Assembly: GCA_009193035.1 (NCBI GenBank)
Contig: SWDT01000291.1
Coordinates: forward strand, 1 to 10,897
From: Halicephalobus mephisto
Lineage: Eukaryota > Nematoda > Chromadorea > Rhabditida > Panagrolaimidae
Length of the DNA: 10,897 nt
Direction: 5' to 3'
The notes beneath the pieces were generated by a model. It ran no database searches and was not told where the DNA came from. It saw only the letters and a list, made by a program, of their open reading frames with translations. A program made the translations under genes and the position numbers. This document shows, piece after piece, positions 1 through 8,027 of this stretch (the first letter of the stretch is position 1; the number at the start of each line of letters is the position of its first letter).

Positions 1-111
1 GAGGGTTGGGGGTGCAAGGGGCTCCTAGGAAATCTAGGGGAATTTAACAATTTATCAAGGAATATAAGGTGTAGTCCATTTCTTAATAGAAAATATTTTG
101 TTCTAAAACTA

Positions 112-117
112 TTTATT
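112..117 (-). terminator. Poly(A) signal AATAAA overlapping the stop codon
   Basis: On the minus strand AATAAA lies at 117-112 and shares bases with the TAA stop (115-113) of the terminal exon. Signals this close to the stop are compatible with the very short 3' UTRs of nematode genes, but AATAAA is also common by chance in AT-rich DNA. Confidence 0.4.
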
Positions 118-477
118 GTCTAAATTTATTATTTTTAGCATCTTCACAGTACTCCCGAGCAGTTCGGACTGGGGATAGGGGGTCAGGGTACCTATCCTGA
201 ATTATATTAATTAGAAAAATCTCCTTTATAATACATGTAATTTATTTGAAAACGAATTTAAATATCAGTAGTGCCCGACCGGCATTAAATGCTTTCGGAT
301 CAAGTGCTGACTGGAGTAGAGAACCCGACGAGGTTCCAACTGGAACACAAAGGTGCTTGGCATTTTGTTCATCCACGCCAATCAGCCGTTTAACGTTGCT
401 TTTGTCCGTAACTGAGTGAGAATGATTTGGAAGTGATCTTGATTGTTCTTTTTCCATCCAATGCTTGTAAAAATTGA
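113..477 (-). CDS. 3' terminal two exons of an unrecognised minus-strand gene (partial)
   Basis: I do not recognise the product. Two exons can be read on the minus strand: 477-254 (2 nt completing a split codon, then 74 codons) and 196-113 (28 codons with stop TAA at 115-113). They are separated by a 57-nt intron (253-197) that keeps phase 0. Acceptors are strong (AATTTCAG before 477, ATAATTCAG before 196); the donor GTTTTC is weak. The predicted C-terminal ~101 residues are hydrophilic and Ser/Asn-rich at first (an ATG at 457 gives MEKEQSRSLPNHSH), and end in DRYPDPLSPVRTAREYCEDA followed by a Lys/Asn-rich tail. GC is higher than in the flanks and an AATAAA overlaps the stop. The exon must be preceded by one ending in phase 1. 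I find none nearby; the island at 3494-3784 could supply it only across a ~3 kb repeat-filled intron. Without the splice, the first exon would read to a stop at 244-242. Confidence 0.5.
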
Positions 478-574
478 CTGAAATTATGTTGTTAGTAGAT
501 ACATTAATGGAGAGACTGTGAAATCTAATAAAAATGGATAAAAACCCTCACTTTAATCTAATTAAGTAAATTTA

Positions 575-1260
575 AGCTACAGATATGACAACATCAACAG
601 GAATTCCAGACAGTTGACTGATTGTTTATTCATGCAAGAGTTGTAGAACTGAGTGGAAATTTAATTTCCAGCTTTATCTGATCTTCTAGAACCAAACGAG
701 TCTCAAGGAATCAACAAGAGTCTCAGTGAGGTAAAATTCTTGGATAGCAAGGTCCTGGAATTTCACGAAAATGAGTAAAAGTGCACTTGTTATTTGATTA
801 AATTTCTCTTAGAAATCCATACCCAAGACTACCAGCAGGAGTTCCAAACGATAACAATGATCTGTCGATGAACATGTTGATGGAGTGGTTGTGGAATTTA
901 ACAGAAATCGGTAGACATGAATTATTTTTGCTTTCACTGGGTTCTCTAGAAGGAATTGAGTCTAAATCAACCAAGAGGAACTCCAGACAGCAAGATAAAA
1001 AATCTTTAATAAAGCCACTGATGAAGAGGTTGTGGAATGACTCAACAAATAAGTGAAAATCCGTCCCCTCGAGTTTGTAGCCTTCATTAACTGTCTCGGA
1101 CGATAAACTATGAATTATATTAACAAATAAAGTTAAGGAGGAGCTGCAGAATTGGATAAAAATGACTTAGAGACACTGCTTTTCCTTCTACTAGTATCTT
1201 TGAAAACATCTGAATCCAAGAAAACTAATAACAATCCCGAACAACTTGTTGTAGACTGAT
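575..1260 (-). repeat. Degenerate tandem repeat, units of ~110-220 bp, minus-strand orientation
   Basis: A block recurs with the same internal order. On the plus strand a box like TTCTCTAGAA...AATCAACAAGAG occurs near 683, 806 and 945. It is followed by AGGAATTCCAGACAG-like sequence (near 599, 837, 976), and 40-55 bp later by GTTGTGGAA-like sequence (640-648 GTTGTAGAA, 751-760 GGTCCTGGAA, 888-896 and 1029-1037 GTTGTGGAA, 1249-1257 GTTGTAGAC). The last box recurs at intervals of about 112, 136, 141 and 220 bp. Copies are strongly diverged. Read on the minus strand each unit starts with TTCCACAACC and encodes FHN- or FYN-like peptides. The array lies upstream of the 113-477 exons, so it could be intronic or intergenic. 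Unit limits are approximate and judged by eye. Confidence 0.5.
801..1166 (-). other. 122-codon stop-free frame inside the repeat array
   Basis: From the TAA at 1169-1167 to the TAA at 800-798 the minus strand has 122 codons without a stop, spanning two repeat units. It translates to hydrophobic and Ser-rich sequence with recurring motifs: SFHNLFISGFI, CLEFLLVDLDS, then KFHNHSINMFI. The neighbouring units give KFQDLAIQEF (near 760) and FYNSCMNKQSVNCLEFLL (near 648) in other frames, each soon interrupted. No good start codon opens the frame. It may be an old exon made of ~40-residue repeats, or simply a repeat that happens to be open. I cannot assign a family. Confidence 0.3.
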
Positions 1261-1639
1261 TTGAGTTCAGTAACAAACTCAGGAATAAACATTATGGACA
1301 AGTGAAAGCAACTGTTAGTCCTATACAGTAAAATGAAGCTCAAAAGTAAGTCATTTGCAGCTTAAACTATCTTGATTAAGAGTTCTTGGCTTTTCTGTCA
1401 AATGCCACAGATTATCACTAAAATGAGAATAAATCCTGAACCAACTACCACATAATCTCAATTACTCCAATAAATTTGATCATTTCTAAACAATCGGAAG
1501 TTCTAATTTCCTGTTTTATTCATTTAACAGTCTATTTATCATATTTATGATGTACTGACCTGTTCACCCTGTGGTTCAAAGAGTCATTTAAAATAATATG
1601 GCATCTAGAACATTAACTTCAAGCATTTCATTTTCATTT
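1261..1639. other. AT-rich stretch without a recognisable gene, between opposed repeat blocks
   Basis: No convincing coding frame, RNA gene or clean repeat is visible. The segment lies between the minus-oriented repeat units and the plus-oriented ones. ATCCCGAACAACTTG at 1234-1248, just left of it, has an exact inverted copy at 1979-1993 on its right. Confidence 0.4.
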
Positions 1640-3490
1640 CAATAACAATTCCAGATGCTGAACCCCTTTCCACTATTTTCAAACGAAAAAATCAATTTGA
1701 TTATTAATTATTTGTCACTAGTTGATGGAACAAATCAGCCATCTGAATTAGCAATCATAGAATCTCAAATAAATAATACTAAATTTACAGTTTTTATCTC
1801 ACAGTCATCTACAATTTCAAGCAACACAGCTCAAGTCGAGAAAGACTACTACAGTTATCCAAGTTCCCAATTCTTTCAGTGGTCTAGTCGAATCCAAATC
1901 CCTTTGTTGATCACTTCCAAAACCCGACTCTTTCCGTGTAAGTTAATTCTGAGAACCTTAACCATTCTCTTAATACATCAAGTTGTTCGGGATCCTCGGA
2001 AAGATAATTTCTTAAACCTTAGTCCACCGCATCTACAAAGTTCATAAATTAATAAGTGTTACTTTTTCTCATTATTTGACCACTTCTACCGTCAATGAAT
2101 TCGTAGCTACATTAACAATCATCAGAGCAAAGAACTCCATAAAAAGCAGTTCGCTAATTACAAAATTTCACAACCGTATTGTTAAACTCTTTTCTGATGC
2201 AGTTTTTAATTCCAATCCCCTTGACCGATCCAACAATAAAAAGGATATCTGAGTGGAATCCATTGTCATCCTACAAGCATTAATTAAAAACATTTATTAG
2301 CTTGGTTTTCTTCAAGGTCAATCACTTTCCAAATAAATTCAGAAACACTAACTTCATAAAACTCTATGAGAACACAAGAGTTGACTTCATTCTCCATGTT
2401 TTTCAAAGAAGCACTCCCACTTGAACATTTGTGCCATCACAGGGAAACTTCCAGCACCACAAAAAACTGAAATCCACATAATTACCAAGTTTTGATCTAT
2501 CTCAAATTCATTTACCGAAACGAAACTAACCCAAATTAATTCCCTCTGTTATTTACTGAAACAATGCTTATATAAAATCTGTTTTCAAGCCATTTACAAG
2601 CTTCTTCAACTTTACAAAACCACTGTTAAATTTAGAACCTCACAAATGAAATCAAATGTATCTCTAGTGAACAATGAATCTGACTAAAACTACTTTTCAC
2701 CATCTCTTTTCGAATTACAAAACCAACTTACAGTTAAATGCTAACAAATCCTCTCATTCTCAATACTTGTAAATACTACTTTGTATCACATTGATGGAAA
2801 TAATGTTAGTGTCTAGCCCGTCACGAAACTTCTCAGTCACTTCAATATAAAAGAAAAAACGGCATTTAGAGCAACTTCTTTCCTCTCCAGTCCAACTTCT
2901 TCTGAATCAACATCGATATCCAACTAAAAGTACCACATTAGTAAATTATCAAATATTTCAGAAACTCACGTGAAGAAAATCATCCAATCAAATGCCAGGT
3001 CCATTCACTCAATCATTCAACTCCCATTTTCCTCATGTTCACTTCTCTTGTTTCAATAAAGATCTAAGTTATGAGGTTCTTGACAAACTTCTGAATCCAT
3101 CTGCAATTGATTCGACCCTAAAAAGAAACAAATTAAATATATGAAAACACTCTCCCAAACACGTTTACGATAAGTAGAACATAGCGATCCCCAATCAAAA
3201 TGTTAAGATCTCTTTTCTTCTGGAATAGCTGTTGGTTCCCCATACCTTAGTGAAATATTCATAAAAGCTAACAACAATTTCTACAACTTCAATAACAAAT
3301 AATAGTGCTAAGGAGCAACTTCAGTTTCTAAAGAGGTGAAGATAACAGGAAATTCAATTTAAAAAATTAAATGGACTTACATTAAGAATACAGAAAGTGA
3401 TATAAGAAGTAATTAACTCAGTAAAATGGGAGAAGAAATATCAAAATTGAAAGTCACCTCCCGCTAATAAGCAAGAAAAGGTTAATTTCG
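1640..3490 (+). repeat. G-poor region with diverged plus-oriented copies of the same repeat
   Basis: No gene is supported here. The plus strand is conspicuously C-rich over G; several 60-base lines between 2461 and 2940 carry about 12-17 C but only 3-5 G. Scattered segments resemble the minus-oriented units but on the plus strand: TTTCACAACC at 2166-2175, whose translation starts FHNRIVKLFSDAV; TTTACAAGCTTCTTCAAC near 2593; and TTCTACAACTTC at 3279-3290. CAAGTTGTTCGGGAT at 1979-1993 exactly matches the reverse complement of 1234-1248. The field is therefore probably one repeat family in two orientations. Copies are much decayed and the unit boundaries cannot be fixed by eye. The open frame 1655-2047 in this region has no coding character. 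Confidence 0.4.
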
Positions 3491-3493
3491 CTT

Positions 3494-3784
3494 CTAACAC
3501 GAAAAAATCTTGAATTGTTTTTGATTTCTACTTTGTGCGAGGGAACTCTCGTCCGGCTGATTAACAGCTAGACTCGGGTCGGCTCTTTCCCTTTGATCGA
3601 CTTTTTCAGTTGTCAACTTACTAAATATTGTCTTGATTTTTGTGTAGATCGTCAGACGGATTAAACTTCATCCTTCCTACAGGAGTATTCAAAAATCATT
3701 TCTGAAATATTTGGAATCAATTTCGATTTCATCTTCGAATAATTCTGAGTTCTCATCGACACCCAAATGGCTGTTGCTCTTGAT
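3494..3784 (-). pseudogene. Minus-strand exon pair with one in-frame stop (unrecognised)
   Basis: No family was recognised. Two exon-like pieces join in phase on the minus strand. Exon 3784-3681 follows an acceptor ending TAGTAG and encodes an acidic stretch (HLGVDENSELFEDEIEID), then SKYFRNDF, a TGA at 3691-3689, and two more codons before a GTAGGA donor. A 60-nt intron (3680-3621, acceptor TATTTAG) leads to exon 3620-3494, which encodes KLTTEKVDQRERADPSL, then NQPDESSLAQSRNQKQ, ending at TAG 3496-3494. The second exon coincides with the only GC-rich island of this part of the window. The single in-frame TGA suggests a decayed gene, unless the exon borders are wrong. A donor GTTAGA at 3498 would allow a phase-1 join to the exon starting at 477, which is speculative. 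Confidence 0.38.
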
Positions 3785-3903
3785 CTACTATTGTTGAACA
3801 TATTGTGTCGATCAATAGAAATATGGATGTATAAAGATTTCACTCATCTCCTTATCAATGCTGCATCAGACAATTTAATCATATATAAAAACCGGAACAA
3901 GGA

Positions 3904-4244
3904 CTAAAATTGTATCCTAAGCTTCAGTTCTGGCAAAATAAATTTACTTAGATGTCCGATTGTTCCATATTGACTATCATCAACAAACAGAAAACCAATA
4001 TTAACTGTATTCTTAGTCTTCAATTTAAGATTGTTGATTTTCAATTAAATTTCAAGTTATAATAGTTCATTCTACTAAGATTATATTCATTTTAAAAGTA
4101 GAATTGGAAAAATCAGGTTGAAGGTAATTACCATCCACTAAAAAGCCACTCAACCGATATCCTTCGAGTACTTGTAGTCGGTAGATTCTACAATATAGCT
4201 GCTGAATGTGTTAAAGATTCTCTTAGGTTTGACTACAGACACTT
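3904..4244 (-). CDS. Minus-strand exon pair, unrecognised protein fragment
   Basis: Not assigned to a family. Exon 4244-4155 follows the acceptor TGTTCTAG and encodes VSVVKPKRIFNTFSSYIV and ESTDYKYSKDI. A 150-nt intron (4154-4005, donor GTTGAG, acceptor GAATACAG) splits a Val codon. The next exon, from 4004, encodes NIGFLFVDDSQYGTIGHL and then KFILPELKLRIQF up to TAG 3906-3904. The phase matches exactly and the composition is clearly protein-like. An alternative 44-nt intron (3947-3904, GTAAAT to TTTTAG) would replace the last 14 residues by a short hydrophobic end closing at TAA a few codons later. No start codon is assured: the same frame runs back through an in-frame TGA to an ATG upstream of 4244. 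It may be a fragment of a decaying gene. Confidence 0.38.
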
Positions 4245-4432
4245 CTAGAACAGAAAATCCCCTTCATTGAGACCGTGATCCCCCAAGCAAATAGACCATG
4301 AAATTGAACTATAATCAATTATAGATGTTTTCAGTTTGATACTGTTATTTGTTAGAGGTGCGGCGTTGTTTATGTGATGCACAAAAGAATACAACAAAAC
4401 TATGTCTAGAGTAAAAATGACAAAAGGAAATG

Positions 4433-4438
4433 TTTATT
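4433..4438 (-). terminator. Candidate poly(A) signal AATAAA
   Basis: AATAAA on the minus strand lies about 65 nt downstream of the TAA (4505-4503) that ends the exon model 4786-4503. The spacing is suitable for a nematode 3' end. Support is circumstantial. Confidence 0.3.
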
Positions 4439-4502
4439 TCCAAAATATTATCGATTAGAAAGGAACAAATTTAAAAGAAATTAAATTATTTGAAATTTCA
4501 TA

Positions 4503-4786
4503 TTAACAGACTGTTCCTAAAAAGTCACAGTTGACAGAAATTACGTCGACGGATGTTTTTTTCTCCTGGAGCACTGAAATTACACAGTTAATAATTTAGA
4601 ATTAAAATTTGATTTAAAACCTCTTGAAGGTAAAGTGGAACTGATTTAAAATCTCTGTTTGGAAACTAAGATATCAAAATTAGATATCACCAATATTAAT
4701 ATGTCCCGTCTGTTCTACTCAACTTCCAATTTCTTCTTCAGTAGTTATTTCAGTTATGTAGCCAATCTCGAAAGAACGTGTAGGAA
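4503..4786 (-). CDS. Possible last two exons of a minus-strand gene (unrecognised)
   Basis: No function can be proposed. Exon 4786-4724 would encode PTRSFEIGYITEITTEEEIG. After a 150-nt intron (4723-4574, donor GTTGAG, strong acceptor GTAATTTCAG), exon 4573-4503 encodes LQEKKTSVDVISVNCDFLG and ends at TAA. The split codon at the junction reads ATG and the phase is kept. A poly(A) signal follows at 4438-4433. The acceptor in front of 4786 (CATCTGAG) is poor, so the first exon border is uncertain, and the second exon is open in more than one frame. The acidic Thr/Glu-rich end is reminiscent of the TTEEGTEES stretch in the relic just upstream (4891-5079), so they may belong to one former gene. 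Confidence 0.28.
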
Positions 4787-4890
4787 CTCAGATGACACCA
4801 AATATGTAGTAAGTTGAATTTTTGTATACAACTCTTTCTTCATTAGTCTAACAGTTGAGAGAAACTGGAAAACAATCAAAAAATAAAGAT

Positions 4891-5079
4891 TTAAGCCTCC
4901 AGAGCACTTTCCTCGGTTCCTTCTTCTGTAGTTTGAATGATCATAGTAGTTTCCAAAATCCAATGATGAGACTTTCCTAGACACTATCCACCTTTTCTGT
5001 TATTGACTTTAAAGTTCAAAGATCGTGGATAACCTCCAAAAAGCCTAACATTCTAGATATCCTCTTTTCTTCCTTCCAT
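4891..5079 (-). pseudogene. Coding relic with two in-frame TAG codons
   Basis: From an ATG at 5079-5077 the minus strand reads 62 codons to TAA 4893-4891, broken by TAG at 5055-5053 and 4986-4984. Between the stops the translation is protein-like: NVRLFGGYPRSLNFKVNNRK, then CLGKSHHWILETTMIIQ and TTEEGTEESALEA. AACAGAAAAG|GTGGAT near the second TAG resembles a splice donor and GATATCTAG at the first resembles an acceptor. The central part could thus be a genuine short exon with the TAGs in introns. No family was recognised. An overlapping frame (4984-4754) is also open but looks less protein-like. Confidence 0.28.
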
Positions 5080-5696
5080 TTTATTTCAAAGAATTCAAAT
5101 AACACCGGAAAAAACAGTTAAATTTCCCCACACATCATTCCACTTTGATCATCTGCCCTTTCATCATTCAGAAATCTTAAATATACTTCAGTAATCTAGA
5201 TTAGAACTAGTCTCAATAATCTAAGCAGTTCAGTTTTCTGAACATCATTCTCTTTTTCTTTGACTAACTTTCCAATTTCAAAAATTCAAATGGTGATCAA
5301 AGAACCTTACTCTTTCCCAATAATTTGTTTAGAAATGCACAAATATGTCTGGGAAATACGAGATTTTCTGGAAATTATCAACTACTGTTTATTTACTGTT
5401 CACTCTTATGTCAAAATTTTGAAATCTTATTCCAATTCCATTCTCATTTTATCGTTAAAAGAATAATATGGTCTATTTCATCCCAATTGTGGCTGATTCT
5501 TTGGAATATTGATGTCCATAGAAACACTTAAAATGTTAGAACCGATTTATTTTTCAGTTACCTCGTTATCAGAAACTCAGCATAGCCAAATGATCCATTG
5601 ACACATTTAATGGATGTAACTGTGACACAAACAGAAACAAAATGAAATGTACAATACAGTTTCTCTATGAGTACAGTACCTGTAATCACAAGACTA
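5080..5696. other. No supported gene
   Basis: AT-rich sequence. Two overlapping plus-strand frames of 68 codons (5260-5466 and 5325-5531) lack start context and splice sites, and their composition is what AT-rich noncoding DNA would give. No repeat or RNA gene was noticed. Confidence 0.4.
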
Positions 5697-5702
5697 TTTA
5701 TT
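5697..5702 (-). terminator. Poly(A) signal AATAAA overlapping the stop codon
   Basis: The minus strand reads GATAAATAAATAG here, so the TAA stop (5700-5698) lies inside AATAAA (5702-5697). This is the second minus-strand terminal exon in the window with this arrangement. Confidence 0.4.
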
Positions 5703-6058
5703 TATCCGTAAGGTCTTTCATCGCAGGAACGCTCTGAGTTCTTCGCAAATCTCCTTCCTTCCAAATCTGGTCCAAGTAATCAATTTCTGGAATACGATCG
5801 AATTGGAACGACTGCTTGGTGCAGTTATTGGGAGATGGAGAGTTAAGAGGAGTTTCGACATTGACTTCATCCTCATCTATCTCGTTGTCTGAGGGGCAAA
5901 TGATTATCTTTGGAATGTCTTCAGAATCTGCTAATGAAGAGGACATGTGCGATGTAGAAGCCCACGTTAAACCGGTACAAGTTGTTGTAGTTGAACTTGA
6001 CCGTGATTCTCCAAACAGCATGTTTCGCAAAGTATATACTACTGGTTTCTTGCTAATT
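5698..6058 (-). CDS. C-terminal exon of an unrecognised minus-strand protein; possible receptor tail
   Basis: This is the clearest intact minus-strand exon. It begins after the acceptor AATCTCTAG (exon from 6058), runs ~119 codons and ends at TAA 5700-5698, which overlaps a poly(A) signal. The translation begins ISKKPVVYTLRNMLFGE and continues with a Ser/Thr-rich stretch (SRSSSTTTTCTGLTW), an acidic segment (SDNEIDEDEVNVETPLNSPS) and the end DYLDQIWKEGDLRRTQSVP plus ~9 residues. RRTQSVP looks like a basophilic kinase or 14-3-3 type site. KPVVYTLRN followed by a long Ser/Thr tail recalls NPxxY at the end of TM7 in rhodopsin-type GPCRs, but Asn is replaced by Lys and no upstream membrane segments were found, so this is only a suggestion. 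The frame stays open upstream to a TAG near 6110, so the start is uncertain. A plus-strand frame over the same bases is a shadow. Confidence 0.5.
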
Positions 6059-6223
6059 CTAGAGATTTTTCCAATGAGTTTAAAGGAAATTACAAGAAAT
6101 CTACTCTATTATCCAGTAAATTACATTTAGAATTTGTCTGTTAAGCTTCCGAAAATCTTTGAATTGAACTTTTAACATTCCCTATATTTATCTCAAAGAT
6201 TACAAAGATAACTACTGAACTGA

Positions 6224-6499
6224 TCATGTCGAATGATTAAGCAATGTGGTCTTTCTCCAACTACTTGGCTTTAATCCCTGTTTAGCAGTTGGCAAATTAG
6301 AGTTTTGATTCGTTTTCTGTCTATAGAACTCTTTGACTTTCTCAACATTCTTCTCGATCTTGGAATTTGTACTGAAACAGTAACCAAATGGAACTTGGAA
6401 CTCTAATTTGTACGGGAAGATCAGGAACAATGGTAGTGTAGTAATAAGACGGTGATGAGGTGGTGGCTGTGATGGTGAGTCAGTTTTGAAGCTCCGTGA
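6224..6499 (-). CDS. Possible minus-strand exon, unrecognised
   Basis: A 92-codon stop-free frame runs from 6499 to TGA 6226-6224. It starts SRSFKTDSPSQPPPHHRL, has a short hydrophobic stretch, then FSTNSKIEKNVEKVKEFYRQ, continuing lysine-rich to the stop. A strong acceptor (TTACTGTTTCAG, before about 6366) and another (CATCACAG) could open an exon inside it. The other two frames are also partly open; one gives SRRMLRKSKSSIDRKRIK, so the true frame is not certain. Lying just upstream of 6058-5698 on the same strand, it is a candidate earlier exon of that gene, but I found no donor that joins them in phase. Confidence 0.28.
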   Translation of the reverse strand, partial: SRSFKTDSPSQPPPHHRLITTLPLFLIFPYKLEFQVPFGYCFSTNSKIEKNVEKVKEFYRQKTNQNSNLPTAKQGLKPSSWRKTTLLNHST

Positions 6500-6812
6500 T
6501 CAAGTGGAAATTGTAGAATATCACTGTGATAACTACTTCTATGGTTTATTCCTTGCATTTAGATGCAAGACAGAGGAGGAAAAGTCCTTATCCTGGATGG
6601 GTCAGACTCGAATCGATTCAGCAATGACTGTTCACAAAGAATGACTTTCCTGTGTCTTGATCGTGCTTCTTAAATGTCGGCTGACTGGGTGAAGTTTTGG
6701 GGTTTTATTCAAGGCTATTGCGGTTCAATCTCATCATCTGTGTCTACAGAATACCAGATTTTGATCGCTAACTTTAAACAGCTTTAGTCAAGATAAAATA
6801 CATTTCAATCAC

Positions 6813-6943
6813 CTTGTTTTTGCCAACAAAACAACTAATTTGCCAATTCCAGTACGGCAAAAATCTGGGTTCTGGATTAAATAAGCTTTTTTAGAACATT
6901 TTTCGTAGGTTCTTGTGTAAGGGAGATTTTGCCATACAGGAAG
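6813..6943 (-). CDS. Weak minus-strand exon candidate
   Basis: Between the acceptor TTTCAACAG and the donor AAACAAG|GTGATT the minus strand reads LPVWQNLPYTRTYEKCSKK, then YLIQNPDFCRTGIGKLVVLL (43 codons plus 2 nt). A following 69-nt intron (6812-6744, acceptor ATTCTGTAG) does not lead into an open frame. A second frame over the same bases is also open in part. It was noted because of its protein-like composition; the function is unknown and it may be a relic. Confidence 0.2.
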
Positions 6944-7044
6944 CTGTTGAAATTTGTCAGAGAACTATAATTAACAAAGCATCATATGAGTATGCTGAAT
7001 AAAGAAAAGTGTCGTAACACAACTCAAACACTTTATATTATGAG

Positions 7045-7466
7045 TCAGTTATAGTTGGGGAATTCGTTTATCCAAATTTCTTCCCTTGCATCCAAGAGTT
7101 TGATAATAGTTTCATAGCTTACTGAGTTATTCTGCAAATACCTTCACAGTTGTGTAGGAATTAGCTTCCATATAATCTTCAAATCCTTGTTAACGGAAGC
7201 GGATCTTCAAGGACTTTATCTTGTTGCGAAACTCTTACTGAGGATGGAGCAGTATATTAGCTATCTGACTCTCGAGGAAATGCCTGGTTAATTCCCTTCA
7301 TATTAGCTTCTGTATTACGCTTCAATCTGAACTGAAAAAGAGAAATCATAGGAAAGTCGCATTTTTGCATCCTGACTCCCGGAGCTTGTAAAATGATGAG
7401 GTCTGAAGAAATTAAAAACCAGTAAACAGATATACAGAGCAAGGTTTTCACATCATAATGATACAT
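7045..7466 (-). pseudogene. Decayed minus-strand coding region with a stop and two frameshifts
   Basis: From ATG 7466 a frame of 69 codons runs to TAA 7259-7257: a hydrophobic start (KTLLCISVYWFLISSDLI), then QKCDFPMISLFQFRLKRNTE and ANMKGINQAFPRESDS. Beyond the TAA the same frame continues with TAPSSVRVSQQDKVLEDPLP. A shift of one base near 7185 gives FEDYMEANSYTTVKVFA, and a second near 7130 gives NNSVSYETIIKLLDAREEIW up to TGA 7047-7045. A strong acceptor (TCTCTTTTTCAG) would start an exon at 7331. CDF...FRLKR...EANM faintly recalls the second zinc finger of nematode nuclear hormone receptors, but the cysteines are mostly missing, so I do not assign it. The chain of frames without matching introns argues for a pseudogene. 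Confidence 0.35.
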
Positions 7467-7822
7467 GACATTATAATATTGTATCTAATAAATCCATAAA
7501 TACGAAAAATAATCGAGTGTTCCAAAAGACGACATTATTTTCCTAAAAATACAATAAAATATTAATAAGTCTATTGAGAAAAGTTTTCGTTCCGAGAGGC
7601 TGTTAAAAGATTAGCATTTCCTTTTGGAAAAAGTCCTACTGGTTGAAACTTCATAGACTTTTTTAAAAGTCTGGTTTTGAAAATGTTCAGGATACAAATG
7701 CCACATAACTAAGTTGGAAGCAACATCTTACAAGAATTAGATGATTACTGTAATTAATAGTTATTCTAATTAACTTTAAGGAAAATCCATAGGCATCACC
7801 CAAGTACTCCAGATGCCATAGG
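7467..7822. other. Intergenic AT-rich sequence
   Basis: No coding frame, RNA gene or repeat is supported. It separates the minus-strand relic from the promoter region of the plus-strand CUB-like gene. Confidence 0.4.
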
Positions 7823-7978
7823 TGATAAAACTCATCTCCAATTTTATTCCAATACAAAAAATTCCAATCTTTTTGATCATCATCTTTGTGAAATCATCTA
7901 AATCATCATTTTGAGAATACTCACTTATTTCCAAGAACCGTTCCTAAAAAAGTTATCATTATTGCACCCATTATCAGT
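7823..7978. promoter_or_regulatory. Cluster of GATA motifs upstream of the CUB-like gene
   Basis: Three TGATAA sites lie within about 255 bp of the start codon: TGATAA at 7823-7828 (+), TTATCA at 7953-7958 (minus-strand TGATAA) and TTATCAGT at 7971-7978 (minus-strand ACTGATAA, the extended form preferred by intestinal GATA factors such as ELT-2). In C. elegans intestinal genes, including CUB-like immune genes, such sites commonly drive expression. Intestinal control here is inferred; the motif is short and occurs by chance in AT-rich DNA. Confidence 0.45.
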
Positions 7979-8027
7979 TTTTATACATTTTAATCGTTGT
8001 GCTCATTAACGCACTTTCAATCATCCA

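Noticed and set aside
173..197. Perfect 7-bp inverted repeat GGATAGG / CCTATCC with an 11-base loop
   Set aside because: It lies almost wholly within the minus-strand terminal exon (113-196), whose coding content explains the GC-rich bases; no loop or terminator context.
868..1056. 62-codon plus-strand open frame
   Set aside because: Lies in the repeat array, opposite a longer minus-strand open frame; no splice or start context.
1655..2047. 130-codon plus-strand open frame starting after a CCAG acceptor-like site
   Set aside because: Composition follows the G-poor repeat field; no domain, and similar repeat motifs fall in other frames.
3531..3605. GC-rich island with small hairpins, tRNA- or SINE-like at first sight
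   Set aside because: No acceptor stem pairing or T-arm consensus could be built, and the island reads as coding on the minus strand (ERADPSLAVNQPDESS).
4309..4324. Palindrome CTATAAT-CA-ATTATAG
   Set aside because: Short, AT-rich and isolated, with a two-base loop; expected by chance in this composition.
5816..6130. 104-codon plus-strand open frame
   Set aside because: Antisense shadow of the minus-strand exon 5698-6058, whose translation, splice site and poly(A) signal are more convincing.
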